64,000 nucleotides of DNA from Marisa cornuarietis (GCA_004794655.1 SMMW01000147.1:1052001-1116000); one strand, 5' to 3'; shown: positions 1-12,358, counted from the first letter of the stretch. Made by a program: numbers and translations. The notes: generated by a model from the letters alone, not told the origin.

Positions 1-340
1 GGTGAATTCTATTAGCGTTCTTGCCTCTTCCCTCATTGCCAACGTCCTGATCTTAGGTCAAGCAGTGTGGTCAAGCATCTCCTTCCTCCTCATCTTTTTT
101 CCCCAACCCTCCAAAGATTCAGGTACCCTGAATAGTTCAGGATCAACAGTTCATCGTGATCGAAAGAACATTAAGCTTCTATCTTGACGACCTTTGTCTG
201 CCTTACGAAGCTTTGACCTTTGTCTTTTAGTGGCAGTGTACCTGTCTCATTGTTGTTCAAAACGTGTAGACTCTAGACTGACGTGTTTTAGGAAGGGTCT
301 TCTGAAGAGACGAATCAAGTTTGTTTTTTTTGTTTTACAG

Positions 341-475
341 AAGAGCAAGTAGAGTGGATACTTCAAAATTTGGAGGCAACGAGGTCGACTGAGCAAAACT
401 TGCGAGCTTCTCCGAAAGCTAAATGGCAAGGAAACAACTTTACATTTAGAGTACAGACAAGTTATGGTCTCAAAG
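341..475 (+). CDS. Candidate internal coding exon (unknown protein)
   Basis: A 135-bp interval is bounded by a strong acceptor (a T-rich tract then ttttacag at 333-340) and a strong donor (caaag|gtgagt at 471-481). A branch-point-like gactgac lies about 60 bases upstream, at 276-282. Only one frame is open across the whole interval; it starts after two bases and leaves one base at the end, so both flanking introns would be phase 1. The peptide is 44 residues, begins EQVEWILQNLEA and ends RVQTSYGLK, and has a native-looking composition. Symmetric phase-1 exons are common in modular extracellular proteins, but I recognise no domain. No neighbouring exon of this gene was established. It could be a chance open frame between good splice signals. 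Confidence 0.42.
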
Positions 476-3400
476 GTGAGTTCTTCAATTATCTGGCGCG
501 AATTAAGTCATCATTGATTTATATCACTCACAGTCTATTGTATATTCACATGTATAAACGGATTCAAAAGTCGACTGGCTGAGGCTAAATATATTCATAA
601 ATTCACTCATTTTCGGAGGTACTAAGAGACTATTGAAAGTAAAAATTTATGTCGCCAATATTTAGAAATATTGGACTATTATAGTAATCAAACATGTTCG
701 AACACTTTTCAAAGAAGGTGACATCTTTACGTTCATTTTGTTATCTGGGATATAGTTGACATACGCACAAAATGTAATTTTTACTTGGAAGCAAACAGGT
801 GACGAGGTGAGCAGCTTTATAATACTTCTGTTGAATGGAAATTCACTAAAGTTCAAATGGCTTGCGAGCGTTGGTGTGCACAAAATAAATACCATCGCCA
901 CGACGAGAACAAGGCGACGATAAGGTGACGTGGTCATTGGCTGCGAGATTAGTGCATTTCATCGCCAATTGGAGAAAACTTGGTTCCTTTGAGGGACGAT
1001 CTGTGTATGTAGTGATCTCTAATGAAATCCCTGACACAATCTTTATTCTTCCTGGCCAAGGTATTAAGCATTCAGGGAAGAGCACTTGCCTGTTTATATT
1101 GGAAGAGAAAACTTTGCCTTTAGAGATGATGATGTGGACGTCAGTAGAACAGTCGAACATCGTAAACATTGGTCAATAGAGAGAGAAATATTTATGCGAG
1201 AGTCATGAAGACTATCTCAGTGAATGGAACAATAAATGTAGTCAGACGATCTGGGCAGACTTTGTTAATGGCTGCGAACATTGAAATAGTTGGCTTGTGA
1301 TAGAAGATAGGAGAGGGACAAAGGAAGTGGCTGAGTTGTACAAAGGGGACGTCGCTAACGACGATCAACACAATACCGACGTAAACTCGTCGGTTTTCTT
1401 TGAATAAAAACTACTCTGATAGATGCCATAAGTAAAAATGTTTAATGGTCCTTAGAATCGTTCATGCGAGTGTGGGTTATGGCCATCTCAGAACTGAAGA
1501 CAAGCTGCTGTCAGCTTTAAAAGGTAAGCGTATTGTGGCAAGAAACAAAAGTGTGCGAAACGTTCTCCCTTTCTACAAAACTCTCGTAAAAAGCCTGAAC
1601 ATTACGCTTTAGTTCAGAGCATTTACAAAGAAAACTTGAGCCCTCTTTTAATACGGCTTAACACAAGAAGTAGGGTGGTGGTGGGGGAGTTATGTGAAGA
1701 CAGATTGAGCGGCCTTTGGTGTAGGTTTATTTGAGATCGTCCTACTCATCATCCTCTTCCAATAAACCGATCAAATGTTCATCAAAGAATTTTGTCCTAG
1801 GGAAAAAGTCTCTTTAAATATATTAACAATGTGAATCTTCAGGCGTCTATAATATAATATTAGGAAAAAGCCAACGGCAAAATCAATGTCTACTTCTTCA
1901 CGCAAATTAAAAAACACTGAACACAAAATCTGTTACATTATCAATTAAGCACCAGATTGATTATGCCCCGCTTGTAGAAAATGTGGCATGTTTAGTGGCA
2001 TAAAAGATCGATCAAGTTTGGGAATGGACTTTGAACCGAGCCCTTCCAGAAGATTTCTGGTAGACTAAGGGACACTTACACATACGTCTTTGCGTGTACT
2101 CCAGCAACAATATTCTCCAAGCTTCAGCAATAAAATAAAACGTGTTCTGGCGTCTGATCAAATAAACATTTTAACTTTTAAAAGATTCATTCACCACCCA
2201 GTTATTCGTTTTTTTAAAGAAGTTTATCATTTCCTTTCGAAAGCATCGCAAATTTGAAATGTCTGCCGTTTTTCAGCCCTGAAGTACACTTTAAGCTGTG
2301 TTGTAGCTGAGCTGACGACTACATGTGTAAAACTACGAATAGGAGGGGTAGAGGAGATCGTTTTGATGTAAGAATCCTAAAATTTTAATTAAGGACGGCT
2401 GCTCGAATTTCTTGCGACAACCAAGAGCTGATGGCAAAAAGGTGTCTGCTGACAGCTATTCATGGAGCATGGGTGAATCCTGAATAACGAGGCACAGAAA
2501 GACGCGCATAGAGAAGCACACAGAGTCAGTCCTGTTATCAAGCTGAACTCTTTCATGACGACAAGCCCCCTCCCTTCCTCCTCATGGCTCTGATTCCAAA
2601 CACCAAGGAAGTTAGTCAATGAATTTGCATAATCCTCTCCCTCGACTTCTTGGAACTGGTTTCCAGCCCTGAGTATCCATTGCGATTAAATTTGCATCGA
2701 AATAGATGGACTCTTAAGATGAGGCAGGTTCGATGATTCCGGCCAACTCTTGTCGCCCTCACTACAAGGTACAATGAAGCGTTGGAACCGAGTTCTTCGA
2801 GGGACAAAATCGTTACGCAAGCAAAAGCGAGAAGCACTAGCGAGGAGAAGGGTGTTGACAACAACGAATGTTTTATAAATCACTTTCTATAGCTACAGAC
2901 AACCTGCTTTTACAATTTTTCACCTCTTCTTTTTATCTTTTAAAAAAGAGAGAAAGCAACGGAAAGAGCAGGTAACAGAGTAGATACTGAGACAGAACTC
3001 CTCTCGTTTTCTACAGAGTAGCAGACCATTCAACGGATAAACGTGTTCATATACAAATATCTTCAGAAAAAATTATGGCTGCTCCAAGACCTTTATTGAT
3101 GATGACTCAAAGAACGAATTTCTTCATTGATAGAAAGCGGAGGGAAAAACGTCTTTCCTAATCTTAATCTCAAAAACATATTTCTTTTTACTAGGTATTG
3201 AACGCATCATGTCTTCCTCGAATGATAGAGAATACATATAATATGAAAATCATTTGTCATTACTCTGGAACTATTTTTAACTGATGATGAAAATAGTTTT
3301 CAAAGCTTATTAATTTGAGCATTCAATCCATGTGGAAAATAACTGCAATTTGTTCGTCTTTTTCTTTTGTTGAGACAGGCATCAGTAAGTCGCATGAATA

Positions 3401-4076
3401 TGTAATACATTCTTTTTTGTTTACTTTTCTGCTATAAATGAAGACATTTATACAAATCAGTAAATAATAACGAGATGGACGAGAAATCGTCGTGCAAGCT
3501 TTGGACTGACACGGGGTAGCGAGATGCATTGACAAGCTGGGAGCAGGAAACCAGAAAATCCGCAAGTTATTCCTCCCCAGCCGAGCATGACAACGAACAT
3601 GGAGCTATACACACGTTCATTTTCGCAAAACGGGTGAGAAAGTGTCTGATCAGTTTCCAATGGCTGCTTTCTTCCTCGTGTGAATGATCGCCATTTTTAT
3701 TGTGACCTTTCTGTGCCTTTATTACTACCTTCCGACAATCTTTTCACTCTTCGTTTTCTTTTAAATTCAAAGCTAATGGATGTGGGTTTGCTTGACTTGT
3801 TGCGCAAGTCTGGCGATAATTTTAACACTGTTGATTCGTCTCTTTCACCGGAACTTCCACTTCTCGATTGCATTAACTTCGGCTCACTTTTGTTCTCTTC
3901 TAGAAGAAATGTCTGAAACTGAATAATCGCTAGGGCCGGCTGCCGTTTTCCTTTATTTTCCTCAAGGCACCATCTTCCTTAGTATCGTTTCCCATGCTGT
4001 CAGATCACGATCATCTTGACCAATATTTTGGGTGTTACGTAGTTCTGCGGCGCGACATTTTGTCAAATGTGTTTCG
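476..4076. other. Stretch without a recognised gene
   Basis: No protein family, RNA gene or clear transposon was recognised. A short open stretch at about 1446-1616 ends against a donor-like aaaag|gtaagc at 1524-1530, but the frame that would join the 341-475 exon is stopped. The sequence is AT-rich, with several AATAAA-like signals near 4090-4170 that belong to the direct repeat described next. Confidence 0.6.
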
Positions 4077-4176
4077 TCGGCTGATATAAATGTAAATAAA
4101 ATAACTGTACAAATAAAATAGCTATATGTATAGATATATAAATAAAACAATGATAACGATCTAAATAAAAGGAGTA
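4077..4176 (+). repeat. Direct repeat, left copy (~100 bp)
   Basis: This AT-rich block begins tcggctgatat and ends aaataaaaggagta. It recurs with small changes at 4874-4972. Shared landmarks in order are aaatgtaaataaaataact, tagctat, atatataaataaaacaa and taaataaaaggagta. The two copies bracket the hairpin and the 53-bp array. Confidence 0.8.
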
Positions 4177-4217
4177 CATTTTCTTTGAAACCCTCTCATT
4201 TGTATGAAATATCTACC

Positions 4218-4604
4218 GGACACTTAATCCCCAACACTTAATCCCCTAGACATTTAATCCCTAGCCACTAAATCCCCAGACACTTAATCCTCAAAAATGC
4301 CCCCAAATCGCGACACAACACTCAAAATGGCTCCAACATTGACTTTAATAGCTCACATGATCTTTAACTAATGTTATAGATGTTGAAGTTAAGTATTACA
4401 TGTAAGTTTGATTGTCAAACTTATTTTGATGATTACATGAAAATAATTATTTGAATTTGAATTTCACTTTTCATTCACTTCAAAATTTTTTTAGTTGAAA
4501 TTTCATTTTGAGGATTAAGTGTCTGGGGATTAAGTGTTTGGGGGATTAAAAGTCTAGGGGATTAAGTGTCGGGGATTAAGTGTCTGGGGATTAAGTGTCT
4601 GGGA
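4218..4604. repeat. Hairpin-forming element with TTAATCCCC-type arms
   Basis: The left arm (4218-4297) contains repeated copies of a motif like gacacttaatcccc. The right arm (4503-4604) contains its reverse complement, ggggattaagtgtc, again in several copies. The roughly 205-bp spacer is AT-rich and carries no open frame of note. Each arm is itself a short degenerate tandem repeat, so many alternative pairings are possible. This resembles foldback or MITE-like elements. I see no transposase and no convincing target-site duplication right at the arm ends. Confidence 0.8.
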
Positions 4605-4610
4605 TTCGTT

Positions 4611-4860
4611 TTTGGCCAATCGCAAAGCCTTTTAAACATCACATTTGCGTGAGATATCTGTTCTTGCCAAATCGCAAAGCCTTTAGAAACATCTGATTTG
4701 CATAAGAAATCTGTTTGGACCAATCGTAGAGCCGCTAAAAGATATCTTATTTGTATGATATATCGGTATTTACCAGCCTCTACGCAGCTCAAGAACCTGT
4801 TACTTGCAGGAGTTATCTGCTTTGACCAATCACAACGCTGTTTGAAAAACATCTTATTTC
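4611..4860 (+). repeat. Tandem array, period ~53 bp
   Basis: About five diverged copies each start with a motif like ccaatcgcaaagcc and end near tatctgttt. Recognisable starts are near 4615, 4670, 4719, 4774 and 4827. The array abuts the right hairpin arm and stops just before the right direct repeat. Confidence 0.7.
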
Positions 4861-4873
4861 AATATAATATTCA

Positions 4874-4972
4874 TCGGCTATGAAAATGTAAATAAAATAA
4901 CTCAAAATTTACACATAAAGTAGCTATTAATATATAAATAAAACAATTACAACCATTTAAATAAAAGGAGTA
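4874..4972 (+). repeat. Direct repeat, right copy (~99 bp)
   Basis: This is the second copy of the block at 4077-4176, closing the compound repeat. Its mismatches against the left copy indicate that the duplication is not recent. Confidence 0.8.
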
Positions 4973-6485
4973 AAGGCTCTTTGACAATGATTGCTAAAAC
5001 CAAAAAGAACTGCTGACAGCACGTCTTTCACGCAAACACATGTGTTTTTGTCATTTCCGTGGAAAATATACATTTCAGTAATCTAAGAAATTCTCCTTAG
5101 CTTTCACAACTGTAGGCAAGATAGATGCAACTGTCTGCATCTTTCTTCAGCCTTCTTGCATAAAAGGCGGGGAGACCTTTCCTGGCATTGGCGCTTCACA
5201 TTTGATTGATACTGTCCCCTGGTGAGGTTGCCAAGACGTTTCTCAATATTAAGATTCATTAGTGATCGATATGTCTTCCTCCAGTTCCTCTTTCATCTTT
5301 TTGGCAAGAGCAATCTTAACATCTGAAGCGATTTCTGAACTTGCTAAATCTCAGATTTTAAGAAAACTGTTGGTTTAATGTCTTAATGACATGACAAAGC
5401 TTTATTGAGGTGATCTAACTACTCTGATTTTTTAATTTTCTGCATAAACCAAATAAAAACTGCTGCTGCTGGTACTACCTCAATTAGTAGTTTTCAAAAT
5501 GAAATAAATAAATAACTTCAAAGAAGAAATAAAATAAATATTTATATGTAAATCAAATAAGTGCAAATATTAAATAAATAAATATTCTTTATGGTACGTG
5601 CTTAAATGGTGACATCCATGAACGAGAACTGCAGGCAACGTGATTTTTTTTTTAAGAAGGCATGTCTGTATGTGACAATCTGATGTGGGTTGATATGAAT
5701 CTCTATTTTATTTTCATGGATTCTTGTTCTTATTTTTCTTGCTGTTTTTGTATTTTTCACTCCTTTTCTTGTTTTATTCTTGTTCTTCTTTTATTCTCTA
5801 TTTGTAATTTTCTTATTTTTCGTCTTCTGATTCTTCGTCTGTCATATATCTGCTCACATCGACTAATCCAGAAAATTCAGGAAAAGTAGCCTCAAGGTAC
5901 ATGTTGAAAAAAAATCTCTGCAGCTTTTTTTACAATTCGTCTTCTCTTTCCTGATTATTTTCGCGTAGACTGCGAGCATGGGGACTCCGAAAGATTTGGT
6001 CCTGTTTGCCTGTGGAAAGTTGTTGATCATTGTTCTCGCAGTGAACATCCCGCTTTCATGGATGGCATTAGAGGTGATGCTGAGGTCCTCTGGGTCTTTT
6101 CCAGGCCTGCACCTAATTTATTGCACGCTGTTTTTCGTTTCGAGGTAAAATAGATGAATAGCAAGAACGACCAATATTTTGCATAATCCTTATCACTAAC
6201 TTCGTTTGGGAAGATATTTGCATGTTCATTACACGGAACTCTGAAGTGCTGGAATTCCCAAAGACAATCGAACAACAAAGGTTGGACTTTTTTTTAATGA
6301 AGCGTGTGTGCTTTGGAAGGCTCTAGAGCTAAAAATAAATGAGTCTGTGCATATAAATAAATGTGAATGAACTCTTCAGTTATCGAACGTTGGTCGAGTG
6401 TTTTTGCGTTCTCTGGTGTGAAGAGTTTGCGAACTTTGCTTTCGGCTCTTAGACTGAGGCCTCCAGGGCTTTTGACACTTTAGTT
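4973..6485. other. AT-rich stretch without a recognised gene
   Basis: Short ATAAATAAATA-like runs occur around 5500-5590, and a T-rich pyrimidine tract lies on the plus strand at about 5690-5840. Open frames here are low-complexity. No family was recognised. Confidence 0.6.
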
Positions 6486-6547
6486 TTGTGTGTGTGTGTG
6501 TGTGTGTGGGTGTGGGTGTGTGTGTGTGAGAGCGAGAGAGAGAGAGT
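6486..6547 (+). repeat. Compound microsatellite (GT)n-(GA)n
   Basis: A run of GT dinucleotides with two GGGT interruptions passes into GA repeats. Confidence 0.95.
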
Positions 6548-6804
6548 GGTCAGGTCTTCTTACTGTAAACTTCTGTACCCCTGTCACTTCTCACCAAAAG
6601 ACCGAGGTGCCTTAATTACGGCGTCTGGCTGACAGCAGGAGAAAATGCTGTCGATTACTGGTCATGTCCGAGGATCAAATTCTCTGCTCCCTTCTAGCGG
6701 ACGACGGGGTTTCATCTGTTGTCACCCTTTCTGCTAAAATTAATGAAGAGTCCGTTGGTCACATACCTTACTGCCTACTGATCGATACACTCAGCCACCT
6801 ACCA

Positions 6805-6872
6805 GCACACACACACACACACACACGCTTTCTCACTCTCTCTCTCACACACGCTCTCTCTCAGTCCTCTCT
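6805..6872 (+). repeat. Microsatellite (CA)n followed by CT-rich tract
   Basis: A CA run at about 6805-6826 is followed by tctctc/cacac sequence. The 115-codon frame crossing it is a product of this simple sequence and is not annotated. Confidence 0.9.
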
Positions 6873-7102
6873 CAAAAACACTCTTCTGACTCACTCTTAC
6901 ATACACATGCGCGCGCCCACGCACGCACAAAAAGAGAGAATGATTTGCAAACATCCAGCTAGAAAGCTAAACAGAGGAAGTGAAGGCATAAAACTAATCT
7001 TTTGTGACTGAGAGTGAGTGAGTGCGTTTTTAGTGTCTGGGCTTCATGTTCCTTCTTGCATACAATATCTATGTATATTAGAAAGAAAAGCATTTCCTAG
7101 GT

Positions 7103-7214
7103 ATATGAGTAGGATAATCATACACTGTCCATTCATATAAGTAGGATAATCGTACACTATTCCTATGGGTATGATTATCATACACTGTCTAGTCATATGA
7201 GTAGGATAATCATA
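7103..7214 (+). repeat. Tandem repeat, period ~31 bp
   Basis: About three and a half copies of a unit like atatgagtaggataatcat followed by acactgtc. The last copy is partial. Confidence 0.85.
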
Positions 7215-7371
7215 TTGGGTGCGTCATGGAAAGAACAGGGAAGAGAGTTGCACTGACCTAATAGAGAGATTTTTGCTTAAAAGAAAATTCTCTTTCCAAA
7301 CAAGTGTCAGTCCCTGGCAACGTGTCTGTCTTCCGTGCATTTACTTAGTTTGACAGCGTGCAATCAATGAA

Positions 7372-7448
7372 GTTAATATAGCACGATGCAGACACTTAAT
7401 ATAGCTAACGCAGCAAAATGAGCCCAGGTAATATAGCTAATGCAGCAG
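7372..7448 (+). repeat. Short tandem repeat around taatatagctaa
   Basis: Three diverged copies of a unit beginning taatatagc and continuing with gcagca, spaced roughly 25-32 bp. Confidence 0.6.
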
Positions 7449-8567
7449 GCAGTCTTAGACTCATTTACCTAATTTGACACTTGAACTTGGGAGCTCCTAG
7501 GCAGGCGAAAGACTTTTTATTATGTGAAGGATGTGGTCTTTGCCGCTTCATCTTATAGAGCTAGCTAGCAAATATTTTGACACACTCTCCATTTCACTAA
7601 GAGAGGATTTCATATTTGGTTACACTTATTTACACGTCGTAAAGAAGATTGAAGAGGACATTTATCTCTAGACGACCTTTTATACTATCAGAGGTTTCAA
7701 TAAGGTGAAAGGGTCCACCTTTCTTAGCACTGAACTCTGTTACCGTGTGAGTAATGGTTCAAGTCTCATTTAAAGATTTTCCATTGTCTTCATTCACCTA
7801 CAAAAATGTTGCAGACATCTATAATGACGTAACCAGTGTACAAATAACAGAAAATGCGTGTATTACTTGGTATTGAGCTCGCTCTAAAGCCTTGGCATTT
7901 TCAATCATTTCTGATTGTACCTTTTATTTTAGTCAGTGTTAGATTAACAGCAAACGTATGCCTTGCCGTTCTACGTGTCCTTAGCTGAATCTTCTGCTAA
8001 TGCATTCTGTCTTTTTTTTTTCAACAGTTCACTCAAACAACCACATTACATTAACAGCAGTTGTTTGTGTAAATAAAGGAAATAATATGAGCCGTAAAAG
8101 TTAGTCATAAATTGATCCGAAATAACAGCTTTTTAAGGCAAATTATTTATTATTGTATAAAAAAAGAAAACAAAAGATGAAAAAGGTAGGCCAGTTAGTT
8201 TCCATTCAAGTGACACATTAAAGGCAGACGTAACAGAGGCCTTAATGAAATCTTTGACAACATTGTTCAAACGTTCTTTCTGTTCACCAAAACTTGTTTT
8301 CCAATAAAAAGCATGAAAGCATTGTGTGAAACGTTGTGACCTCTCAAAGGTCTCAGACTTATTGGGTCATTTTAAAAATCAAAACCTTGCTTAGAAAAGA
8401 CGTAGCAGCCAGTTCCTAAGATACTGGTTAAGTCTGAGGACTCATTGTGTGATGTCGTATGTAATTCTTCAACCTTGAAAGAATGAAGTTTCTAATTTAA
8501 TTCAACAAAATCCAGTCTGCTTAACAACAACTAGAGAGACAAACCTTTTTTTTCAAATATCATTTGA
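7449..8567. other. Stretch without a recognised gene
   Basis: The only notable signal is a strong acceptor-like site: a long T run then tcaacag ending at 8027. It is followed by a short open frame to a stop at 8102-8104, with AATAAA at about 8072 and another AATAAA-like signal near 8303. This could be a terminal exon, but nothing ties it to a gene. Confidence 0.5.
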
Positions 8568-8639
8568 ACCATTGTACTCCCACACTGCAGTACCATTGTA
8601 CTCCCACACTGCAGTACCATTGTACTCCCACACTACGCT
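8568..8639 (+). repeat. Tandem repeat, 24 bp x 3
   Basis: Three adjacent 24-bp copies begin accattgtactcccacac. The first two are identical and the third differs only near its end. Confidence 0.95.
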
Positions 8640-8869
8640 ACCCTGGCAGCTCAGTCCACCCCAGTGGCTGTCCTTTTTATGGATTTCTATGGAATAATAT
8701 TTTCTTACGCCTCTGTATTGATTGCTACTGAATGATATTTACTTAGTCCCCGCGCAAAATGTGGAACTGAAAATGGCGTGATTGGAGTTGAGTGATACAA
8801 AGACGCTCGGTCAAGGACAAGCGGTTGAGAGGTTACCGCGGCGAGTGTGTGCATTTGTCTTTAGGATCC

Positions 8870-9062
8870 TGTTATCTGTATTTGTTTTTCCTCTATTTTC
8901 TGCGTTTATTTTTCCTCAGTTTTCTGCATTCTTCTTTATCTGTTTTTTCTCTTTCTCTGTTCTTGCTATTTGTTTTTCTCTGATTTTGCATTTCTTCTTC
9001 CTCTGTTTTTTTATATTTCTCCTTCCTCCGTTTTCTGTATTTATTCTTCCTCTGCTTTTCAC
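8870..9062 (+). repeat. Pyrimidine-rich degenerate minisatellite
   Basis: This T/C tract repeats variants of tttttcctctgttttctgtatt at irregular spacing of about 20-25 bp. Its open frames, rich in Phe, Leu and Ser, reflect base composition and are not genes. Confidence 0.6.
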
Positions 9063-9109
9063 CGGATGATTTTTGTCATCCTCGTTCTCTCCACCGCCCC
9101 GTTCCTCAG

Positions 9110-9130
9110 ATATATATATATATATATATT
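9110..9130 (+). repeat. (AT)n microsatellite
   Basis: About ten AT dinucleotides in a row. Confidence 0.95.
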
Positions 9131-9519
9131 CACATACACAGACGTATTCTCATACATTCTCGTATCCTTCGCATTCCCACTTCATCACAGGTTGGTGTAT
9201 AGCAGCCACGCGAGCTCTGCCAAAGTAAGCCCCCATAGGTTTAGTGGGAAAACTTTTCACATGCTTTGTCAGATGAATACATAATAAACAGCTTCTTTCA
9301 GGCCAGACGTTGCCATCAGTTTATTCAGTGTTTTCTCTCAACTCTCATGTATTTTCGTAGGAATCCAACCTCTACGCAGTCGTGGAAGACCACAGTGTAG
9401 GGTGAAAGTTTTCCCCAAACATGATTCACACGAACATCTGATGAACTGCTGACTCCTTTGCGCATTCGCCGAAGTTGTTCGACTTCTGTTTTTACAAAAA
9501 CAGGAGAGTCATATTCCCT

Positions 9520-9590
9520 CGCCTAACTGGTTAGAGTCGCCGTGATATAGCCTTAGTTGCTGGCACGGCGATAAACACAAATAAACAAAC
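9520..9590 (+). mobile_element. SINE/LINE 3' tail fragment, mollusc type
   Basis: The segment runs ctaactggttagagtcgccg, then tgatatagcctt, then ggcacggcgataaacac and aaataaacaaac. From memory this layout (gtcgcgatataacc, then a gcg-ttaaacacc-aaataaa ending) is the usual tail of abundant SINEs in bivalves and gastropods. No 5' head is clear upstream, so it is probably truncated. The family name is left open. Confidence 0.55.
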
Positions 9591-12298
9591 CTTGTTAGAA
9601 GGTGCCTGCTCTCTATCTCTTTTCCTCTTTGCAAGTTGATCTGTGTCTCGTTAGTTTCTAATGTTAAGTTGCTGTCTTCTGGATTGTTCTTGTGCGCCTG
9701 CTCTGTGTTGGAACCTGTTATGGACCTCTTCATGGTCTCTACAACCACATGGGTGTCCTCTTGTCGCTGCTACGCTTGTGGAACTGTGTGTCCGCACCAT
9801 TCATTTAACTCTCTGATCTCTTTTGCGAAGTTCCGGAGCTGCTCCATGAATTTTTCTCGGAATCGGAAACCATGTATTCTGCAGCCTTAAATCTCTGTCG
9901 CTGACCAGTATCTCGTATGCATAAAATAGATGGAATGCTCGTTCCGGCACAATTCGTCACGAGTTTGTTTATTTGTGTTTTTGTGTTTCATGCGTGTTTG
10001 TTTTTTTTTTATTTGGTCTTGCCTGAATGCGTACTCCCACTAAGAATGAAACAATCATCTATGTTGAGTTTTAGTTTCTTCTCCGGTATTTAAAAGTAGT
10101 TCTTTATTTTACATTGTTAATGTTTCCATTAGTGTATCAGTGGTGTCTTTGTTATGTCATTGCTGGACGGACGCTGGAGGCATCAGGTCACGCTGGCCAA
10201 ACAAGTCCAGTTCGATCTCGCCCCTGGGAAGGATGGAAGCGCCAAGCTTGAGTTATGGGGGTTGCCTGGATGAGTCGAGCCATATTTTCACATCAGACTC
10301 CTGAAAATGTCGATTTAGGTTCCAGACTTTCGTTGCTTGTTCTCGCGTAAACTCTCGCATTAACATTTTCACTGTGACATCTTGACAATCAAGGGTTACC
10401 ACAACAATTTGTACAACGTAACACCGTGAACGACTTTCCCTTTCCTCCCGGACTGGAGGACTACCAATAGCTGTACTATATGTTCTGCAGCTAATACAGC
10501 ACAATGAGGGCAGTTCCTTCTCTACTTAAGCCATAACTATTCCAATAATAGTTATACAGTTATAAGTTATTTTTCTGTCTGTTTGTCCTGGATATATTTT
10601 ATGTGTGGTCTTTTAGGATCAAGAGATGTACATCTACGGTTATTGTGTAAGTTAGAATTGGGTTAGGGCTAAGGTAAGGATTGAGGCTGATCACAAGTGG
10701 TGAAGACGAAAAGAAAGCGCTCCTAGCGAATGTATCTTTATCTTGGAAGAGAAGTAAAGTAACGAGAAGAAAAGAAGTAAAGAGAAGTGGAGAGAAGTAA
10801 AGTCGTGTTTCGTAAAGGGGACAGTGTCTTTTCAAAGTTTGATCCGGGTGACTATTTTTTTCTCTCCCGTTCTCGTAGGATTGGTTCTCATTTTGGTATC
10901 TCTGGAATTTTTCTTTTTTTTAGACAAGGAAATGCTGTAAGAATTCAGACATATCAGTTGGGCTTCAAATCTCAAATCTGTAAACATTCGAAGAAAAACT
11001 GCGAGAAACAGATGATAGTGGACGTTGATATAACGAAATTCATACATGCTGTTTTGGTGATAGATTGCCCAACGAGATAGCACTTTTTAAAAATGTCCTT
11101 CTTGATGTTTGTGTAAGTGATCATCCATCAATCATCTTCTGTGTGTTTAAGCAAAATGTGCAGACGTCAAATTAAATAAGACTGATCGGTGACCGTTTCA
11201 AATAATTTTTAACGAACTGTGATGGGAAGCATGTTGATTCTGCAGGAGACATTGTCTTCCTGTTTTTTCTTAGAAGTAACCTGCGGTAAAAACTATTCAC
11301 AAAGCAGGCAATCGCTGGCTCGTCAGTAGATACATAAATCTAAATTTGTATTTGTCTCTCGCTCGTCAGAAAATATACATACCTCTAAGTCAGCATTTAT
11401 CTCGCGCTGTGACCAAGAACCCTCACTCCTGCAGTTAACAGCTGGTGAGGCTGTTAGAATGGCTTGCCCAGCATGAGACAATAATGCGGCCTAGTTATTC
11501 TGCTTCAAACTTCATTGACCTTCCAAGGAAAAAAAAACCCACCTCGGATAAAATCCACAAATCTCAGTCATTTTCGTTCTCAGCCTCTCGGAGGTTCCAG
11601 CTCATGCATAACGAACACTTAACTTTCTCCAGGCAGATCTCGTTGTGGACTGGATGCGAAGAGAATATAAGGGGGAAAGTGTGGCCTCGCCACTCTCTAG
11701 TCCTGGGAGATGTAGTGGTTAAGGCTAAAGGGAAATAAATAAGGCCCATATTCACTCCTCTTGGTGCACTTCAGTACTGTTGATGGATTGAAAGATTAAT
11801 TCCCAGACCAATAGCCTGCTCTTCGTCTTTGGAAAATATTGTTTTTCACAAAACAGTTTTGGCTTCAACCCCATGGGGAAACAGCTCGCAAGACACCAGC
11901 AGCGTGAATGGAGTAGGGGGAGATGGAATTATCGGACTTAAAATAAAACATGCTGAAAATACTTTCTAACAAATGTCACAACGTAGAAGGCTACACGTGG
12001 AGAGACATTGTGAGAGCGTGGGTGTATTTCTTCGTCTTCCTTCTTCATCGCTACCTTCTGTTTATCTGTTTATGTGGTTATGTCAGCTTAATAGGAAATG
12101 AAAAGCCACGCCAACGTCGATCAAAAATACTGACTTATTGTGCTTTTACTTTGAATATGATATTAGTAAAAAGGGGTTGACTGGACTACTGGCAGTAGAG
12201 ACATGACCCAGCACCAAGTCTGGTTAACTCGCAAGACAGCGACCCTTCCGCCTCCCGCACGACGAGACAAAATTAAATTAAGACTCCAGTCAACCAAC
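9591..12298. other. Stretch without a recognised gene
   Basis: A purine-rich run of agaagtaaag-like units lies at 10745-10803. A minus-strand open frame at 10253-10504 has a fairly native composition, but no splice sites or domain support it. A tRNA-like A-box (gtagtggttaaggc) occurs near 11710 without a matching B-box. Confidence 0.5.
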
Positions 12299-12358
12299 GG
12301 TGCCTTAGTTCACAGGACAGGCACATTCGTCTCCGGAGGAGGGATCGGACTGCGACAG
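12299..12358 (+). mobile_element. Possible tRNA-derived SINE head fragment
   Basis: The order gtgccttagttcacagga, gcacattcgtctccggagg, agggatcggactgcgac resembles the D arm, anticodon arm and B-box part of a tRNA-derived SINE promoter. The T-arm motif is degenerate and there is no complete acceptor stem, so this is not a functional tRNA gene. Confidence 0.35.

Noticed and set aside
8568..8639. Regular 24-bp repeats suggesting a CRISPR-like array
   Set aside because: The copies are directly adjacent with no spacers, and the window is eukaryotic in character; this is a simple tandem repeat.
8782..9284. Phe/Leu-rich frames resembling membrane segments
   Set aside because: They come from a pyrimidine-rich minisatellite; the apparent hydrophobicity is a base-composition effect.
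12299..12358. Functional tRNA gene
   Set aside because: There is no acceptor stem or intact T arm; it is at best a SINE head fragment.
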